Of a stretch of DNA of 64,000 bases, positions 40,483-49,101 are shown in pieces. The notes below the pieces were generated by a model. The model ran no database searches, was not told the DNA's origin, and worked only from the letters and a program-made list of their open reading frames with translations. Position 1 is the stretch's first letter. Every line of letters starts with the position of its first letter. Source of the DNA: Deinococcus sonorensis KR-87 (GTDB lineage Bacteria; Deinococcota; Deinococci; Deinococcales; Deinococcaceae); assembly GCF_040256395.1 (NCBI RefSeq), contig NZ_CP158299.1:2137501-2201500 (forward strand), read 5' to 3'. A program made the position numbers and the translations under genes.

Positions 40483-41982
40483 CTACACCAGGCTGCGCGG
40501 GCGGAAACTCACTGCCTCGGCCAGATGAGCCTCGTTGATGTCCGGCTGCCCCGCGAGGTCCGCGATGGTGCGGGCCACCCGCAGCACCCGGTCGTAGCCG
40601 CGCCCGGTCAGGGCCAGCTGCCGGGCGGCGGCACGAATAAAGGCGTCGGGTCCGGCTGCCAGCGGCGCGTGCTGCCGCAGCGCCTGACCGGCCAGCAGCC
40701 CGTTGCGTTCTCCCTGCCGTTGCAGCATCGTCTCGCGGGCCGCCTGCAGCCGTGATCGCACCACGGCGCTCGGTTCGCTCGGCTGGGCGCGGCTCAGCTC
40801 GTCCACCGTCAGGCGCGGCACCCGCATCACCAGATCGATGCGGTCCAGCAGCGGGCCGGAGATGCGCGACGCGTACCGTGTTCGCTCGGCGGGCGTGCAG
40901 GTACAGGGCCGTTCCGGGTCACCCAAGTGGCCACAAGGACACGGATTCATCGCGGCGATCAGCTGGAACTGGGCCGGGTAACGCACGGTGGCCCGCGCCC
41001 GGGAGATGGTCAGCTGCCCGTCCTCCAGCGGCTGACGCAGCATCTCCAGCGACCGGCGGTCGAATTCCGGAAACTCGTCCAGGAACAGCACGCCCCGGTG
41101 GGCCAGCGACACCTCGCCGGGGCGCGGAATGCTGCCGCCCCCGATCAGTCCGGCATCCGAGACCGTGTGGTGCGGCGCCCGGTACGGTGGGGTCCGCACC
41201 AGTCCGCTGCGCGGCGTCAGCAGGCCGGCAGCACTGTGGATGCGCGTCACCTCCAGCGCCTCGGCCCGCGTAAGGCGTGGCAGCAGGCCGGGAGCGCGGC
41301 GGGCCAGCATGGTCTTCCCGCTGCCGGGTGACCCGATCAGCAGCAGGTTGTGGCCGCCCGCCAGCGCGATTTCCAGGGCGCGCTTGGCCTGGGCCTGCCC
41401 CTTGATGTCGGCCAGGTCCGGCAGCAGCTCCTGGGTGTCGTCCGGCGGGTCCGGGGGAGTAGGGGAGAGTAGCACCTCCCCGTTCAGGTGCTGCACCGCC
41501 GCGCGCAGGCTGGCCGGGCCGTACACCGTCACCTCGTCAATCAGTGCGGCCTCCGGGGCCGAGAGCTCCGGCAGCAGCACCGCGCGCTGCCGCTCGGCCG
41601 CCAGCAGGGCCAGGTTCACGGCGCCTGCCACCGCCCGCAGCGAGCCGTCCAGCGCCAGTTCTCCGGCCACCAGCAGCCCGTGCAGCTGCGCGGCCGGCAG
41701 CAGCTCCTGGGCCGCCAGTACGCCCAGCGCAATCGGCAGGTCGTACAGCGGGCCTTCCTTCCTCAGATCGGCGGGCGCCAGATTGACCGTGATGCGGGCG
41801 GCCGGAAACGGGTACCCGCTGTTGCGGATGGCTGCGCGGACCCGCTCCCTCGATTCGCTGATCGCCTGATCCGGCAGGCCCACGATGGTGAAGGCCGGCA
41901 GGCCCGGAGACACGTCCACCTCCACGTCCACCACGGCCGCGTCCACGCCGATCAGGGCCACACTCCTCACGGTGGCGAGCAT
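40483..41982 (-). CDS. comM: YifB/ComM-family Mg-chelatase-like AAA ATPase
   Basis: A 499-residue protein with N-terminal Lon-like/ChlI domain ([40 protein letters not shown]), Walker [16 protein letters not shown], Walker [11 protein letters not shown] and C-terminal Mg_chelatase_C ([19 protein letters not shown] ... [20 protein letters not shown]). ComM proteins are branch-migration helicases helping natural transformation. ATG 41982 starts the conserved domain; no ribosome site is obvious. Deinococcus is naturally competent, which fits. Confidence 0.92.
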   Translation of the reverse strand: MLATVRSVALIGVDAAVVDVEVDVSPGLPAFTIVGLPDQAISESRERVRAAIRNSGYPFPAARITVNLAPADLRKEGPLYDLPIALGVLAAQELLPAAQLHGLLVAGELALDGSLRAVAGAVNLALLAAERQRAVLLPELSAPEAALIDEVTVYGPASLRAAVQHLNGEVLLSPTPPDPPDDTQELLPDLADIKGQAQAKRALEIALAGGHNLLLIGSPGSGKTMLARRAPGLLPRLTRAEALEVTRIHSAAGLLTPRSGLVRTPPYRAPHHTVSDAGLIGGGSIPRPGEVSLAHRGVLFLDEFPEFDRRSLEMLRQPLEDGQLTISRARATVRYPAQFQLIAAMNPCPCGHLGDPERPCTCTPAERTRYASRISGPLLDRIDLVMRVPRLTVDELSRAQPSEPSAVVRSRLQAARETMLQRQGERNGLLAGQALRQHAPLAAGPDAFIRAAARQLALTGRGYDRVLRVARTIADLAGQPDINEAHLAEAVSFRPRSLV

Positions 41983-42185
41983 TCAGCGGGTTCCGGCAAC
42001 ACGGACAGGAGGGCAGGCGGCAGCAGTCACGTGGCGATGCTAGCAGGGAAGCGGACGCGTCTGCCCTGCAGATGCCGCTCGCGGGCCGAGGCGCCCACAT
42101 TCAGACAGCGTTCGGAAAGTGGCGCCGGACGCCAGTGGCCTGCCGGGAGCGGTCTAGGCTGAACCGGTACCGAAGGGAGCACACC

Positions 42186-42413
42186 ATGACACAGAGCGAC
42201 AAGCACGAACAGGACCATCTGGATCAGGGCGACGTCTCCGTGGACAACGAGGATCTGTCCAGCCAGGAGGCGCAGAAGATCGGCACCCATCCGGGTCCCG
42301 GCACCCATCAGGAACCGGGCAGCAAATCGGACTCGGACACCGAGATCTTTGACGATGGCGTCCGCAGCGGCGCCGACCCGGACGCGATCTACCCGGACCT
42401 GCCGGGCAGCTGA
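42186..42413 (+). CDS. Small acidic protein of unknown function, 75 aa
   Basis: ATG 42186 is preceded by GAAGGGAG at normal spacing; the frame is open upstream. The 75 residues are hydrophilic and acidic (QDHLDQGDVSVDNEDLSS, SKSDSDTEIFDDGV) and lack hydrophobic core, so the protein is probably disordered. A -10-like TAGGCT at 42155-42160 would give a leader of about 20 nt. A strong terminator follows. No family is recognised. Confidence 0.6.
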   Translation: MTQSDKHEQDHLDQGDVSVDNEDLSSQEAQKIGTHPGPGTHQEPGSKSDSDTEIFDDGVRSGADPDAIYPDLPGS

Positions 42414-42426
42414 AACCCTGAAGAAA

Positions 42427-42465
42427 AGCGGCGCACCCAGATGCAAGGGTGCGCCGCTGTGTTGT
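42427..42465. terminator. Bidirectional terminator
   Basis: A perfect 12-bp stem (AGCGGCGCACCC at 42427-42438 with GGGTGCGCCGCT at 42447-42458), then GTGTTGT. It separates the acidic protein gene from the convergent DedA gene. Confidence 0.8.
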
Positions 42466-42473
42466 GCCCTGGC

Positions 42474-43079
42474 TCAGGTGGCGCTCTTGCGGCGCCGGCG
42501 CAGAACCTCCAGGCCCACCGGAATCAGGGACGCCACCAGCACCACCGCGATCACCACCAGGATGTACTTGTCCAGAATGTCCTTGGGAATGACCTTGCCC
42601 AGCAGAAAGCCCGCGAGCGGCACCGACACGCTCCACAGCACGGCCCCCACCGCGTTGTAGATGGTGAACAGCCGGAAATCCACGCCCACCGTGCCGGCCA
42701 GGGTGGGCACCAGGGTGCGGATCACCGGGATGAAGCGCGACAGCACCAGCGTCTGGTTGCCGTGCCGCGCGAAGAACTCCCGGGCCTGCACCACGTACTC
42801 CGGCTTGAGGAAGCGCACCCGCGCGAAGACCCCGGCCCCGAACCGCCGCCCGATCCAGTAGCCGGCGGTGTTGCCCACAAAGGCGGCCACCGCGCACACC
42901 AGCATCACCAGCAGCAGGTTCAGGTCGCCGTTGGCGGCAAACAGGCCGGCGGCGATCAGCAGGCTGTCGCCCGGAAGGAAGAACCCCAGCAGCAGGCCGG
43001 TCTCGGCAAACACGATGCCGGCCATGCCGACATAGGAGAAGGTCTTGATCAGGTAGTCGGGGTCCAGGGAGAAGGCCAT
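42474..43079 (-). CDS. DedA-family membrane protein
   Basis: A 201-residue protein with the DedA/SNARE-associated features: GIVFAETGLLLGFFLPGDSLLIAAG, GNTAGYWIGRRFG, FFARHGNQTLVLSRFIPVIRTLVPTLAGTVG with the conserved Arg, and a hydrophobic C-terminal helix. The group moves undecaprenyl phosphate or phosphatidylethanolamine across the membrane. The start is ATG 43079, with TACACT 8 nt upstream; the open frame before it is not conserved-looking. Confidence 0.92.
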   Translation of the reverse strand: MAFSLDPDYLIKTFSYVGMAGIVFAETGLLLGFFLPGDSLLIAAGLFAANGDLNLLLVMLVCAVAAFVGNTAGYWIGRRFGAGVFARVRFLKPEYVVQAREFFARHGNQTLVLSRFIPVIRTLVPTLAGTVGVDFRLFTIYNAVGAVLWSVSVPLAGFLLGKVIPKDILDKYILVVIAVVLVASLIPVGLEVLRRRRKSAT

Positions 43080-43087
43080 GTGAGGGC

Positions 43088-43093
43088 AGTGTA
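43088..43093 (-). promoter_or_regulatory. Leaderless-type -10 TACACT (minus strand) for the DedA gene
   Basis: TACACT on the minus strand ends 8 nt before ATG 43079. Confidence 0.45.
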
Positions 43094-43150
43094 TAGGGGC
43101 GGTGGTACAGACCGGGTATAGCTCCATGAGAGCCGCGGACGTGGGCCGGG

Positions 43151-44839
43151 TCAGTCCACCACGTGAAAGCCCAGCCGGTCCGCCTGTTCCACGAAGAAGT
43201 TGACGTTCTCGGTGAGCGTCTGCGCGCCCAGGCTCTTGCGCTCGTGCTCGCCGGTGGCCGCGATGATCAGCGTCTCAGCCAGACACGCCGGCACCGCGCC
43301 CTCCCCGAAGTGCAGGTTCACCTGCGTCTGCATCCGGCCCGGCGGGCGCACCACGCCGCCGGGAATGATCCGCACGCCCGGCACCGCCCGCACCGAATCG
43401 TCCACGTCTGCGGGACGGCCCTCGTCGAAGATCCAGGTGCCCGGCTTCACGTGCTGCGGGAAAATCACCGGGTCCGGGTCGCTGGTGGCCGTGAAGATCA
43501 GGTCGGCCTCCCGCAGGGCACCGTAGTCGGTGGTGGTGATGATCTCGGTGTCCTTGTTGGCGCGGCGCAGGGTGTTGGCGCTGCGCTCCAGCCGTTCCAG
43601 GTCGCGGCCCAGCATGATCACCCGCCGGACCTGCGGCGCGATGGTGCGGGCAATCCCGAAGGCCACCACCCCGTTGGCGCCCACCACGGCGGCGGTGGCC
43701 TGCTTCAGGTCGCGGCCCTCCGCCTGAAAGTGCTGCAGGATGCCGGGAATGGCGGCCTTGATGGTGCCGGAGGTGTACGCCCCGCCGTTGGTGACGGTGA
43801 TGCCCGGCACCGCCGCCTGCACGTCGATGCCCTTGTTGCCCACCACGCTCCAGAAGGCCCCCAGCCCGAACACCGAGGCGCCGAGTTCCTGCGCCAACCG
43901 CGCTCCCTCCACCGCCCGGCGGGTGGCCAGCTCCGGGTTGTCGCGGAACACTTCCGGCAGCAGCGGGCTGCTCAGCAGGTAGGCGCGCACCTCCTTGCCG
44001 CCGGTGGTGCGGATGCCGCTCAGCTCACCCACCTTCATCGGACGGATGCTCTCGGCCATCTGGCGCACCGTCTGTTCGCGGATCACGCCGCGCTGCACCA
44101 GCGGACGCATCCACGAGAAGCGCCGGCTCTGCCAGAAGTCCTGCAGGTCCAGCGGGTGAATCATGAAGGCGGCCACCACCACGTCGTCACGCTTGCCGGT
44201 CACCGGCACGTCCTGACCGATGCGCGGCTCGGTGCCGTCCAGCACCCGCCCGATGTTCTCCTTGAAGCGCCACGCCGCGCTCAGCAGCAGCGCCAGGGCG
44301 GCCAGCTTGGCCGCCACGCCCAGGCCGCTCAGCCCGATCAGCAGCGCGAAGACCGCCAGACCCGCCAGCGTCGCCACGCTCACGAAGCCGCCCAGGCCCA
44401 GCACGCCCGCGTACACCACCAGCGGCAGCACCGTGTACCAGTAGTTCAGGTGGGCCGCCACGCTCAGCCCGGCCAGCACCCCCAGCAGCACCAGGTTGCC
44501 GCGTCCACGCGGGGCGGTGGCCCCGTACAGCCGGGCGGGCGGGTTCAGGTGACCCAGGTAGGCGGCCAGCCCGGCCAGCACGCTCAGCTCCGGGCCGCTG
44601 CCGCTCACGCCGCTCAGGCTGGAGGTCATCAGGACGGCCAGGAAGCCCTTGGCGGCGTCCAGGGCCGCGCTCAGCAGCGCCGGCCCCGGTCCGACGCGGC
44701 GCAGGACATTCTCGACGCCCAGGTTGTAGGCGCTGTTGACACGGGTATCCAGCCCCAGCCGCGCCAGCAGCAGGTGGCCCAGCGGCAGGCTGCCCACCAG
44801 AAAGGCGAGCGCCAGCAGCACGATGGAAAGAAAGAGCAT
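43151..44839 (-). CDS. Fusion of PlsY-like membrane domain and acyl-ACP-reductase (AAR)-like domain
   Basis: A 562-residue protein. Residues 1-200 form a PlsY-like multi-span domain (SLPLGHLLLARLGLDTRVNS, NLGVENVLRRVGPGPALLSA, LDAAKGFLAV, YLGHLNPPARLYGATAPRG); the PlsY catalytic Lys/Gly motif is largely lost. Residues 222-562 resemble cyanobacterial acyl-ACP reductase: IHPLDLQDFWQSRRF, ASVFGLGAFWSVV, VTNGGAYTSG, the cofactor loop AVVGANGVVAFG (384-395), and Cys519 in AVPACLAETLI, the position of the AAR catalytic Cys. AAR makes fatty aldehyde from acyl-ACP. TACAAT 6 nt before ATG 44839. Function inferred; no ADO partner in the window. Confidence 0.8.
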   Translation of the reverse strand: MLFLSIVLLALAFLVGSLPLGHLLLARLGLDTRVNSAYNLGVENVLRRVGPGPALLSAALDAAKGFLAVLMTSSLSGVSGSGPELSVLAGLAAYLGHLNPPARLYGATAPRGRGNLVLLGVLAGLSVAAHLNYWYTVLPLVVYAGVLGLGGFVSVATLAGLAVFALLIGLSGLGVAAKLAALALLLSAAWRFKENIGRVLDGTEPRIGQDVPVTGKRDDVVVAAFMIHPLDLQDFWQSRRFSWMRPLVQRGVIREQTVRQMAESIRPMKVGELSGIRTTGGKEVRAYLLSSPLLPEVFRDNPELATRRAVEGARLAQELGASVFGLGAFWSVVGNKGIDVQAAVPGITVTNGGAYTSGTIKAAIPGILQHFQAEGRDLKQATAAVVGANGVVAFGIARTIAPQVRRVIMLGRDLERLERSANTLRRANKDTEIITTTDYGALREADLIFTATSDPDPVIFPQHVKPGTWIFDEGRPADVDDSVRAVPGVRIIPGGVVRPPGRMQTQVNLHFGEGAVPACLAETLIIAATGEHERKSLGAQTLTENVNFFVEQADRLGFHVVD

Positions 44840-44845
44840 GCGGGC

Positions 44846-44851
44846 ATTGTA
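44846..44851 (-). promoter_or_regulatory. Leaderless-type -10 TACAAT (minus strand)
   Basis: TACAAT on the minus strand ends 6 nt before ATG 44839, facing the +strand -10 at 44871. Confidence 0.6.
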
Positions 44852-44870
44852 GCGGCGCAGACCCGTGATC

Positions 44871-44876
44871 TACCCT
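44871..44876 (+). promoter_or_regulatory. Leaderless-type -10 TACCCT
   Basis: TACCCT ends 5 nt before ATG 44882. The divergent -10 hexamers are 19 nt apart. Confidence 0.5.
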
Positions 44877-44881
44877 GAGGC

Positions 44882-45496
44882 ATGACACGCTGGGCCGGAC
44901 CCCTGGGAGAGCACCTGCATGGCGCCGCGCTGGAGCGAGGCCTGATCGGTGCCGAAGAACGGCTCACGCCGGAGCTGGCGTTCCGGCTGGTGCGAGACAT
45001 GCCGTATGCCCGCGCCGACACCCATGAGCCGGCCGGCATCATCGGCGGGTGGCGCGGCACCTGCTCCACCAAACATGAGCTGCTTCAGGCGCTGCTGCTC
45101 GAGTGGGGGCTGCAGAGCCGCCTGATCGCGTGTACCCAGCTGATCCGCCTGCCGCCCGGCGCCGACATGGACCCGGAACTGAAGGCGCTGGCGGCGGGCG
45201 AACCGGTGGTGGATGTCCACAATTATCTGGTGGTGCATACGCCGCACGGCGACATGACGGTGGACGCCACCTGGCCGCTGGAGGCGGCCGCGTTCGGGCT
45301 GCCCACCAACCCCGAGTGGGTCTGGGGCCAGGACATGCAGATCGGGTGTACCCCGCTCCAGAGCTGGGACGTGCCGCCGGAGCAGACCCTCACCGCGTTC
45401 AAGGACCGGCTGCTGGCCGAACAGTACACCCCGGCCCAGCTGGAGCGGCGCGAGCGCTTCATCCGGCGGGTCGGGGAGCTGTTTCTGAACCCCTAG
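44882..45496 (+). CDS. Transglutaminase-fold protein
   Basis: A 204-residue protein with a Cys-His-Asp triad in the right order for a transglutaminase-like fold: Cys61 in GTCSTKHELLQALL, His103 in VDVHNYLVVH, Asp118 in MTVDATWP. Such proteins act as proteases, amidases or acyltransferases. It has no signal peptide, so it is likely cytosolic. It is divergent from the PlsY-AAR fusion, starting only 42 nt away. Its stop is 5 nt from the convergent peptidase gene. Confidence 0.75.
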   Translation: MTRWAGPLGEHLHGAALERGLIGAEERLTPELAFRLVRDMPYARADTHEPAGIIGGWRGTCSTKHELLQALLLEWGLQSRLIACTQLIRLPPGADMDPELKALAAGEPVVDVHNYLVVHTPHGDMTVDATWPLEAAAFGLPTNPEWVWGQDMQIGCTPLQSWDVPPEQTLTAFKDRLLAEQYTPAQLERRERFIRRVGELFLNP

Positions 45497-45501
45497 GGTG
45501 C

Positions 45502-47445
45502 TTACAGGTAGCGCTTCAGCCAGTCCAGGTACTCCTGCAGCCGCCGCACCCGCCGGTCGGGGCGGCCTGAGCGGCTCAGCTCATGGTCCTCGCCGGGAAA
45601 GCGCACGAAGCGGGTCGGAACGCCGTGCAGCTGAAGCGCGGTGTACCACTGCTCGCCCTGCTCGATCGGACAGCGCAGGTCGTCCAGGCTGTGGATGATC
45701 AGGGTCGGCGTGCTCACCTGCTCCACGTAATTCAGCGGGCTCATCTGCCACAGGTGCGGCACGTCGTGGCTGCGCTGGAAGTTGCCGCCCAGCTCGTCGT
45801 CCCAGAAGCGCGCCCCGATGTCGGAGGTGCCGCCGAAGCTGATCAGGTTGCAGATGCTGCGGTCGGTGACGGCCGCCTGGAAGCGGTCGGTCTGGCTGGT
45901 GATCCAGTTGGTCATGTAGCCGCCGTAGCTGCCGCCCATCACGGCGGTGCGCCTGGCGTCCAGCTGCGGCATCTGTGCCAGGCAGGCATCGAAGAAGGCC
46001 AGCAGGTCCTGCATGTCCACCGTGCCCCAGCGGTCCTGGATGTCGTCGGACCAGGCCTGTCCGTAGCCCACCGAGCCGCGCGGGTTGCTGTAGCACACGG
46101 CGTAGCCCTGCTGCGCGAACAGCTGGAACTCGTGCATGAAGCCGTGCCCGTAGGCGGTGTGCGGCCCGCCGTGGATATTCAGCAGGGCGGGGAAGGGGCC
46201 GTCACCTTCCGGCAGCATCACCCAGCCTTCGCCTTCCCCCAGCTCGTTCTGGAACGTCACGCGCTGCGCCCCCCGCGGCGTGAAGGGCAGCGTGGCCCCC
46301 TGATGGGTGATGCGCTCGCCGTTCAGGTACAGCTCAGGCGGCTCGGTCACGCTCTCCGAGAGCCACGCCAGCTGCCCGGCCTGCAGGCTGAAAGCGCTGA
46401 TCAGGCGCTCCGGGTCGTGCTGCTGCACCTGCACCTCTCCGTCCAACCCCAGCTCGATGATGGCGGTGCTGCCGCCCAGGGTGGACAGCAGCGTCAGAAT
46501 CTGCTCGTCGCGCCAGCGCGGGCGCTCCGGAAAGCTGCCCACGTGCAGGTCGCCGGCCACGATGTTGCTGGTGGGCCGGTCCCAGCCGCCGTCCAGCCGG
46601 CGGCCCTCGCCACTCTCCGAGAACAGAAACACGTGCGGGTCCTGGGTGTTGAGGGTGCCGGGGGCGCGGCCCACCCCGGCGAAGCGCACCCCGTCCGGAT
46701 GCGGGGCCAGATTGCCGATCGGAGCGGCCCAGCTGGTGAGCTGCCGGCGTTCTCCCTCCAGCGGCAGGTCGAACACCTCGCTGCGCCACTGGGCCGCGTC
46801 GGTGTTGCTCAGGCTGCTGACCAGCAGCACGCCGCGCCCATCCGGCCACCACGCATAGTCGCTGATCGGCTGCTCCGGCTGGTGCCACAGCCGGGTCTCG
46901 CCGCTGTCCAGCCGGTGCAGGTACAGCGCCGCCGGCGTCTCGGGCAGCAGGCCCCGTCCGTTGGAGCGGTAGGACAGCGCCTCGGTGGCGTACGGCTCGC
47001 CGCGCTCCTCCCGCTTGTCCTCCGTGTCGCCCCGGCTCTGGAAACTTAGGAACTGCCCGTCCGGGCTCCATTCCGCGCCCGACACGCCCGTCTTGAAGGT
47101 GGTGAGCTGGCGGGCCTCGCCGCCGTCCGGCGCGAGCACATACAGCTGCATGCGCCCCTTGGTGCGCTCGTCCCGGTCGCTCAGGAACGCGATGGTGCGC
47201 CCGTCTGGCGACCAGCGCGGCGAGGCGTCGCGGCCCCGCCCGGCGGTCAGATCGCGGGCCGGGCCGCCGTCGGTCAGCTGCAGGCGGCTGCGGTAGCGCG
47301 GCTTGGGAAAAGCGGGATCCGCCGCCAGCGGGTCCTCCTCCTCGATGCGGGTCAGCACGAAGACCGCGCGCCGGCCGTCCGGGGACAGCTGGGGGTCCGA
47401 GGGAAACGTCAGGGCATACAGGCTGTCAGGTTGGACGGACGGCAT
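45502..47445 (-). CDS. S9-family (acylaminoacyl-type) peptidase
   Basis: A 647-residue prolyl-oligopeptidase-type serine peptidase. The N-terminal propeller has repeated blades (SPRWSPDGRTIAFLSDRDER, SGAEWSPDGQFLSFQSRGDT). The C-terminal alpha/beta hydrolase has GG-S-YGG with Ser506 (VMGGSYGGYMTNW), an Asp in SLDDLRCPI and the His in PGEDHELSRSGRP. The start ATG 47445 is chosen by family pattern (MPSVQPDSLYALTFPSDPQLSPDG). No signal peptide, so it is probably cytosolic and degrades peptides or acylated peptides. Confidence 0.93.
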   Translation of the reverse strand: MPSVQPDSLYALTFPSDPQLSPDGRRAVFVLTRIEEEDPLAADPAFPKPRYRSRLQLTDGGPARDLTAGRGRDASPRWSPDGRTIAFLSDRDERTKGRMQLYVLAPDGGEARQLTTFKTGVSGAEWSPDGQFLSFQSRGDTEDKREERGEPYATEALSYRSNGRGLLPETPAALYLHRLDSGETRLWHQPEQPISDYAWWPDGRGVLLVSSLSNTDAAQWRSEVFDLPLEGERRQLTSWAAPIGNLAPHPDGVRFAGVGRAPGTLNTQDPHVFLFSESGEGRRLDGGWDRPTSNIVAGDLHVGSFPERPRWRDEQILTLLSTLGGSTAIIELGLDGEVQVQQHDPERLISAFSLQAGQLAWLSESVTEPPELYLNGERITHQGATLPFTPRGAQRVTFQNELGEGEGWVMLPEGDGPFPALLNIHGGPHTAYGHGFMHEFQLFAQQGYAVCYSNPRGSVGYGQAWSDDIQDRWGTVDMQDLLAFFDACLAQMPQLDARRTAVMGGSYGGYMTNWITSQTDRFQAAVTDRSICNLISFGGTSDIGARFWDDELGGNFQRSHDVPHLWQMSPLNYVEQVSTPTLIIHSLDDLRCPIEQGEQWYTALQLHGVPTRFVRFPGEDHELSRSGRPDRRVRRLQEYLDWLKRYL

Positions 47446-47500
47446 GGGTGGTTGTATCACGCGGCGGCGGGAGGCTGGGTTCAGCAGCACTTCATCAGCA

Positions 47501-47534
47501 GCGGGAGGCCGGGGCAGCTGCCCCGGCCTCCCGC
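47501..47534 (-). terminator. 34-bp perfect palindrome, terminator of the zinc-ribbon gene
   Basis: GCGGGAGGCCGGGGCAG and its exact complement, with no spacer. It is 17 nt after the zinc-ribbon stop and can form a very stable hairpin. There is no T-run. Confidence 0.65.
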
Positions 47535-47551
47535 TCCACCCATGTTCCCGC

Positions 47552-48268
47552 TCAGCTCGGCTTGAACAGAAAGCGCCCGCAGCTGGGACAGCGCACGCCC
47601 GGCAGCTTGCCCAGCGCGGCCCGCTGCTGCACGTTGGTCGGCAGCATCACGTTGCAGCCGGTGCAGCGCCCACCCTCGAACGGCACGATGCCGATGCCCT
47701 TCTTGGATTTGCGGATCATCTCGTATTCCTTGAGCAGCCGCGAGTCCAGGTCCTTGGCCAGCTCCTTGCGCTCGTCGCGGGTGCCCTGTCCCTGGTCACG
47801 CAGCCCCTGGATGCGGGCGGTGTCGGCATCCTCCAGCTCGCCCAGGCGCGGCCGCAGGGCGCGGTGCTCGGCCCGCAGCGCCTTGGCGCGCTCGCTCAGG
47901 GCGCTCTGCTGCTCGTAGTAGGGCGCGAGGCTCTCCTCGTACTCGGAGACGCGTTCCTGCAGCTGCTGGATCACGTTCTCGTACTGCGACTGCATCTTGG
48001 GATTGGTGGCGTTCTTGTCCTGTTCTGCCTTGTTGCGGGCGATCTGCTCGTTGGTGGTGCCCACATCCAGTTCCAGGCGCCGCACCTGCTTCTCGACGTT
48101 CTCCAGGGTGATCTCGGTGTCCTCGAGGTCGTTGTTGATGCGCTCTTGCTGTGCCCGCGCCTCCCGTAACTCGCTGGACGTTTCGCCTTCCTGCTCGCGC
48201 AACTGGTCCAGGGTCAAATCGAGCTGCTGCACCTGGTACAGACGCTCCAACTGTCCGCTCTCATTCAT
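47552..48268 (-). CDS. Coiled-coil protein with C-terminal C4 zinc ribbon
   Basis: A 238-residue protein. Residues 1-180 form a long antiparallel coiled coil (heptads such as LREQEGETSSELREARAQQER). The C-terminal end has CTGC ... CPSC (RCTGCNVMLPTN ... RCPSCGRFLF), a C4 zinc ribbon typical of the zf-RING_7 family. TACACT is 7 nt before ATG 48268. Such proteins are linked to nucleic-acid or surface processes; the role is unknown. Confidence 0.9.
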   Translation of the reverse strand: MNESGQLERLYQVQQLDLTLDQLREQEGETSSELREARAQQERINNDLEDTEITLENVEKQVRRLELDVGTTNEQIARNKAEQDKNATNPKMQSQYENVIQQLQERVSEYEESLAPYYEQQSALSERAKALRAEHRALRPRLGELEDADTARIQGLRDQGQGTRDERKELAKDLDSRLLKEYEMIRKSKKGIGIVPFEGGRCTGCNVMLPTNVQQRAALGKLPGVRCPSCGRFLFKPS

Positions 48269-48275
48269 CGGGGCC

Positions 48276-48281
48276 AGTGTA
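48276..48281 (-). promoter_or_regulatory. Leaderless-type -10 TACACT (minus strand) for the zinc-ribbon gene
   Basis: TACACT on the minus strand ends 7 nt before ATG 48268. Confidence 0.55.
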
Positions 48282-48404
48282 CCCCTATTTCCGGGACGCG
48301 GGGCGCAGGCTCCCAGACGTGCTGCCGTGCACCGGATGCGGGCGCCGCCAGCAAAAGCGTGTGCAGGACGCCCACAACTGGCCCCTGAAGCCAGCCTTTA
48401 GGAT

Positions 48405-49082
48405 TCAGCCGGCCTGCACCACGTCCACCTTCGGGCACAGCGCGGCGAGCGTGCAGCGGCTGCACAGCGGCTTGCGCGCCACACACACCCGCCGCCCGTG
48501 CAGGATCAGGGCGTGGTGCAGGAAGACCCACCGGTCCTGGGGAAACAGCCGCTGCAGGTCCTGCTCCACCCGGTCGGGATTGGTGTTCGTGCTGAGGCCC
48601 AGCCGCCGGGCCAGCCGGCCCACATGGGTGTCCACCGCGATGGCCGGGTAGCCGTAGGCGTTGCTCAGCACCACATTGGCCGTTTTGCGGCCCGCGCCGG
48701 GCAGCGCCACCACCGCCTCGAAGTCGTTTGGCACCTCGCCCGCGTGCCGCTCCAGCAGCAGCTGAGACAGCGCCACCAGATGCCGCGCCTTGCCCCGGTA
48801 CAGCCCGATGGTGCGGATGAACGGCTCCACCTCCTCCGGGGTGGCCTGGCTGAGCGCGGCCGCGTTCGGGTAACGGGCGAACAGCGCGGGCGTGGCGGCG
48901 TTCACGCTCACGTCGGTGGCCTGCGCCGACAGCACCGTGGCCACCAGCAGTTCGAAGGGGGTGGTGTACTCCAGCTCGGTGCGGGCGTCCGGGTAGCTGG
49001 CCTCCAGCAGGGTAAGCAGCTCCAGCGCCCGGCGCTTCAGGGCCGGCGGAACGTGGGGCGTGGGCGGGGTGCGGCGGGTCAT
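48405..49082 (-). CDS. nth: Endonuclease III (DNA glycosylase/AP lyase)
   Basis: A 225-residue base-excision enzyme removing oxidised pyrimidines. HhH motif ALPGAGRKTANVVL with the catalytic Lys133, Asp151 in VDTHV, and the [4Fe-4S] loop C200-x6-C207-x2-C210-x5-C216 are complete. The start is ATG 49082 with TACACT 6 nt before; a longer frame to 49142 is a shadow of the HMG-CoA lyase end. Several Nth homologues occur in Deinococcus; this is one of them. Confidence 0.96.
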   Translation of the reverse strand: MTRRTPPTPHVPPALKRRALELLTLLEASYPDARTELEYTTPFELLVATVLSAQATDVSVNAATPALFARYPNAAALSQATPEEVEPFIRTIGLYRGKARHLVALSQLLLERHAGEVPNDFEAVVALPGAGRKTANVVLSNAYGYPAIAVDTHVGRLARRLGLSTNTNPDRVEQDLQRLFPQDRWVFLHHALILHGRRVCVARKPLCSRCTLAALCPKVDVVQAG

Positions 49083-49088
49083 GGGTTC

Positions 49089-49094
49089 AGTGTA
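49089..49094 (-). promoter_or_regulatory. Leaderless-type -10 TACACT (minus strand) for nth
   Basis: TACACT on the minus strand ends 6 nt before ATG 49082 and 8 nt after the HMG-CoA lyase stop. Confidence 0.6.
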
Positions 49095-49101
49095 GGCGGG
49101 C

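Noticed and set aside
48279..48404. Small plus-strand frame with CTGCGRRQQKR and HNWPLKP
   Set aside because: It looks like a short zinc-binding peptide, but it has no stop before running antisense into nth, no ribosome site, and the start is unclear.
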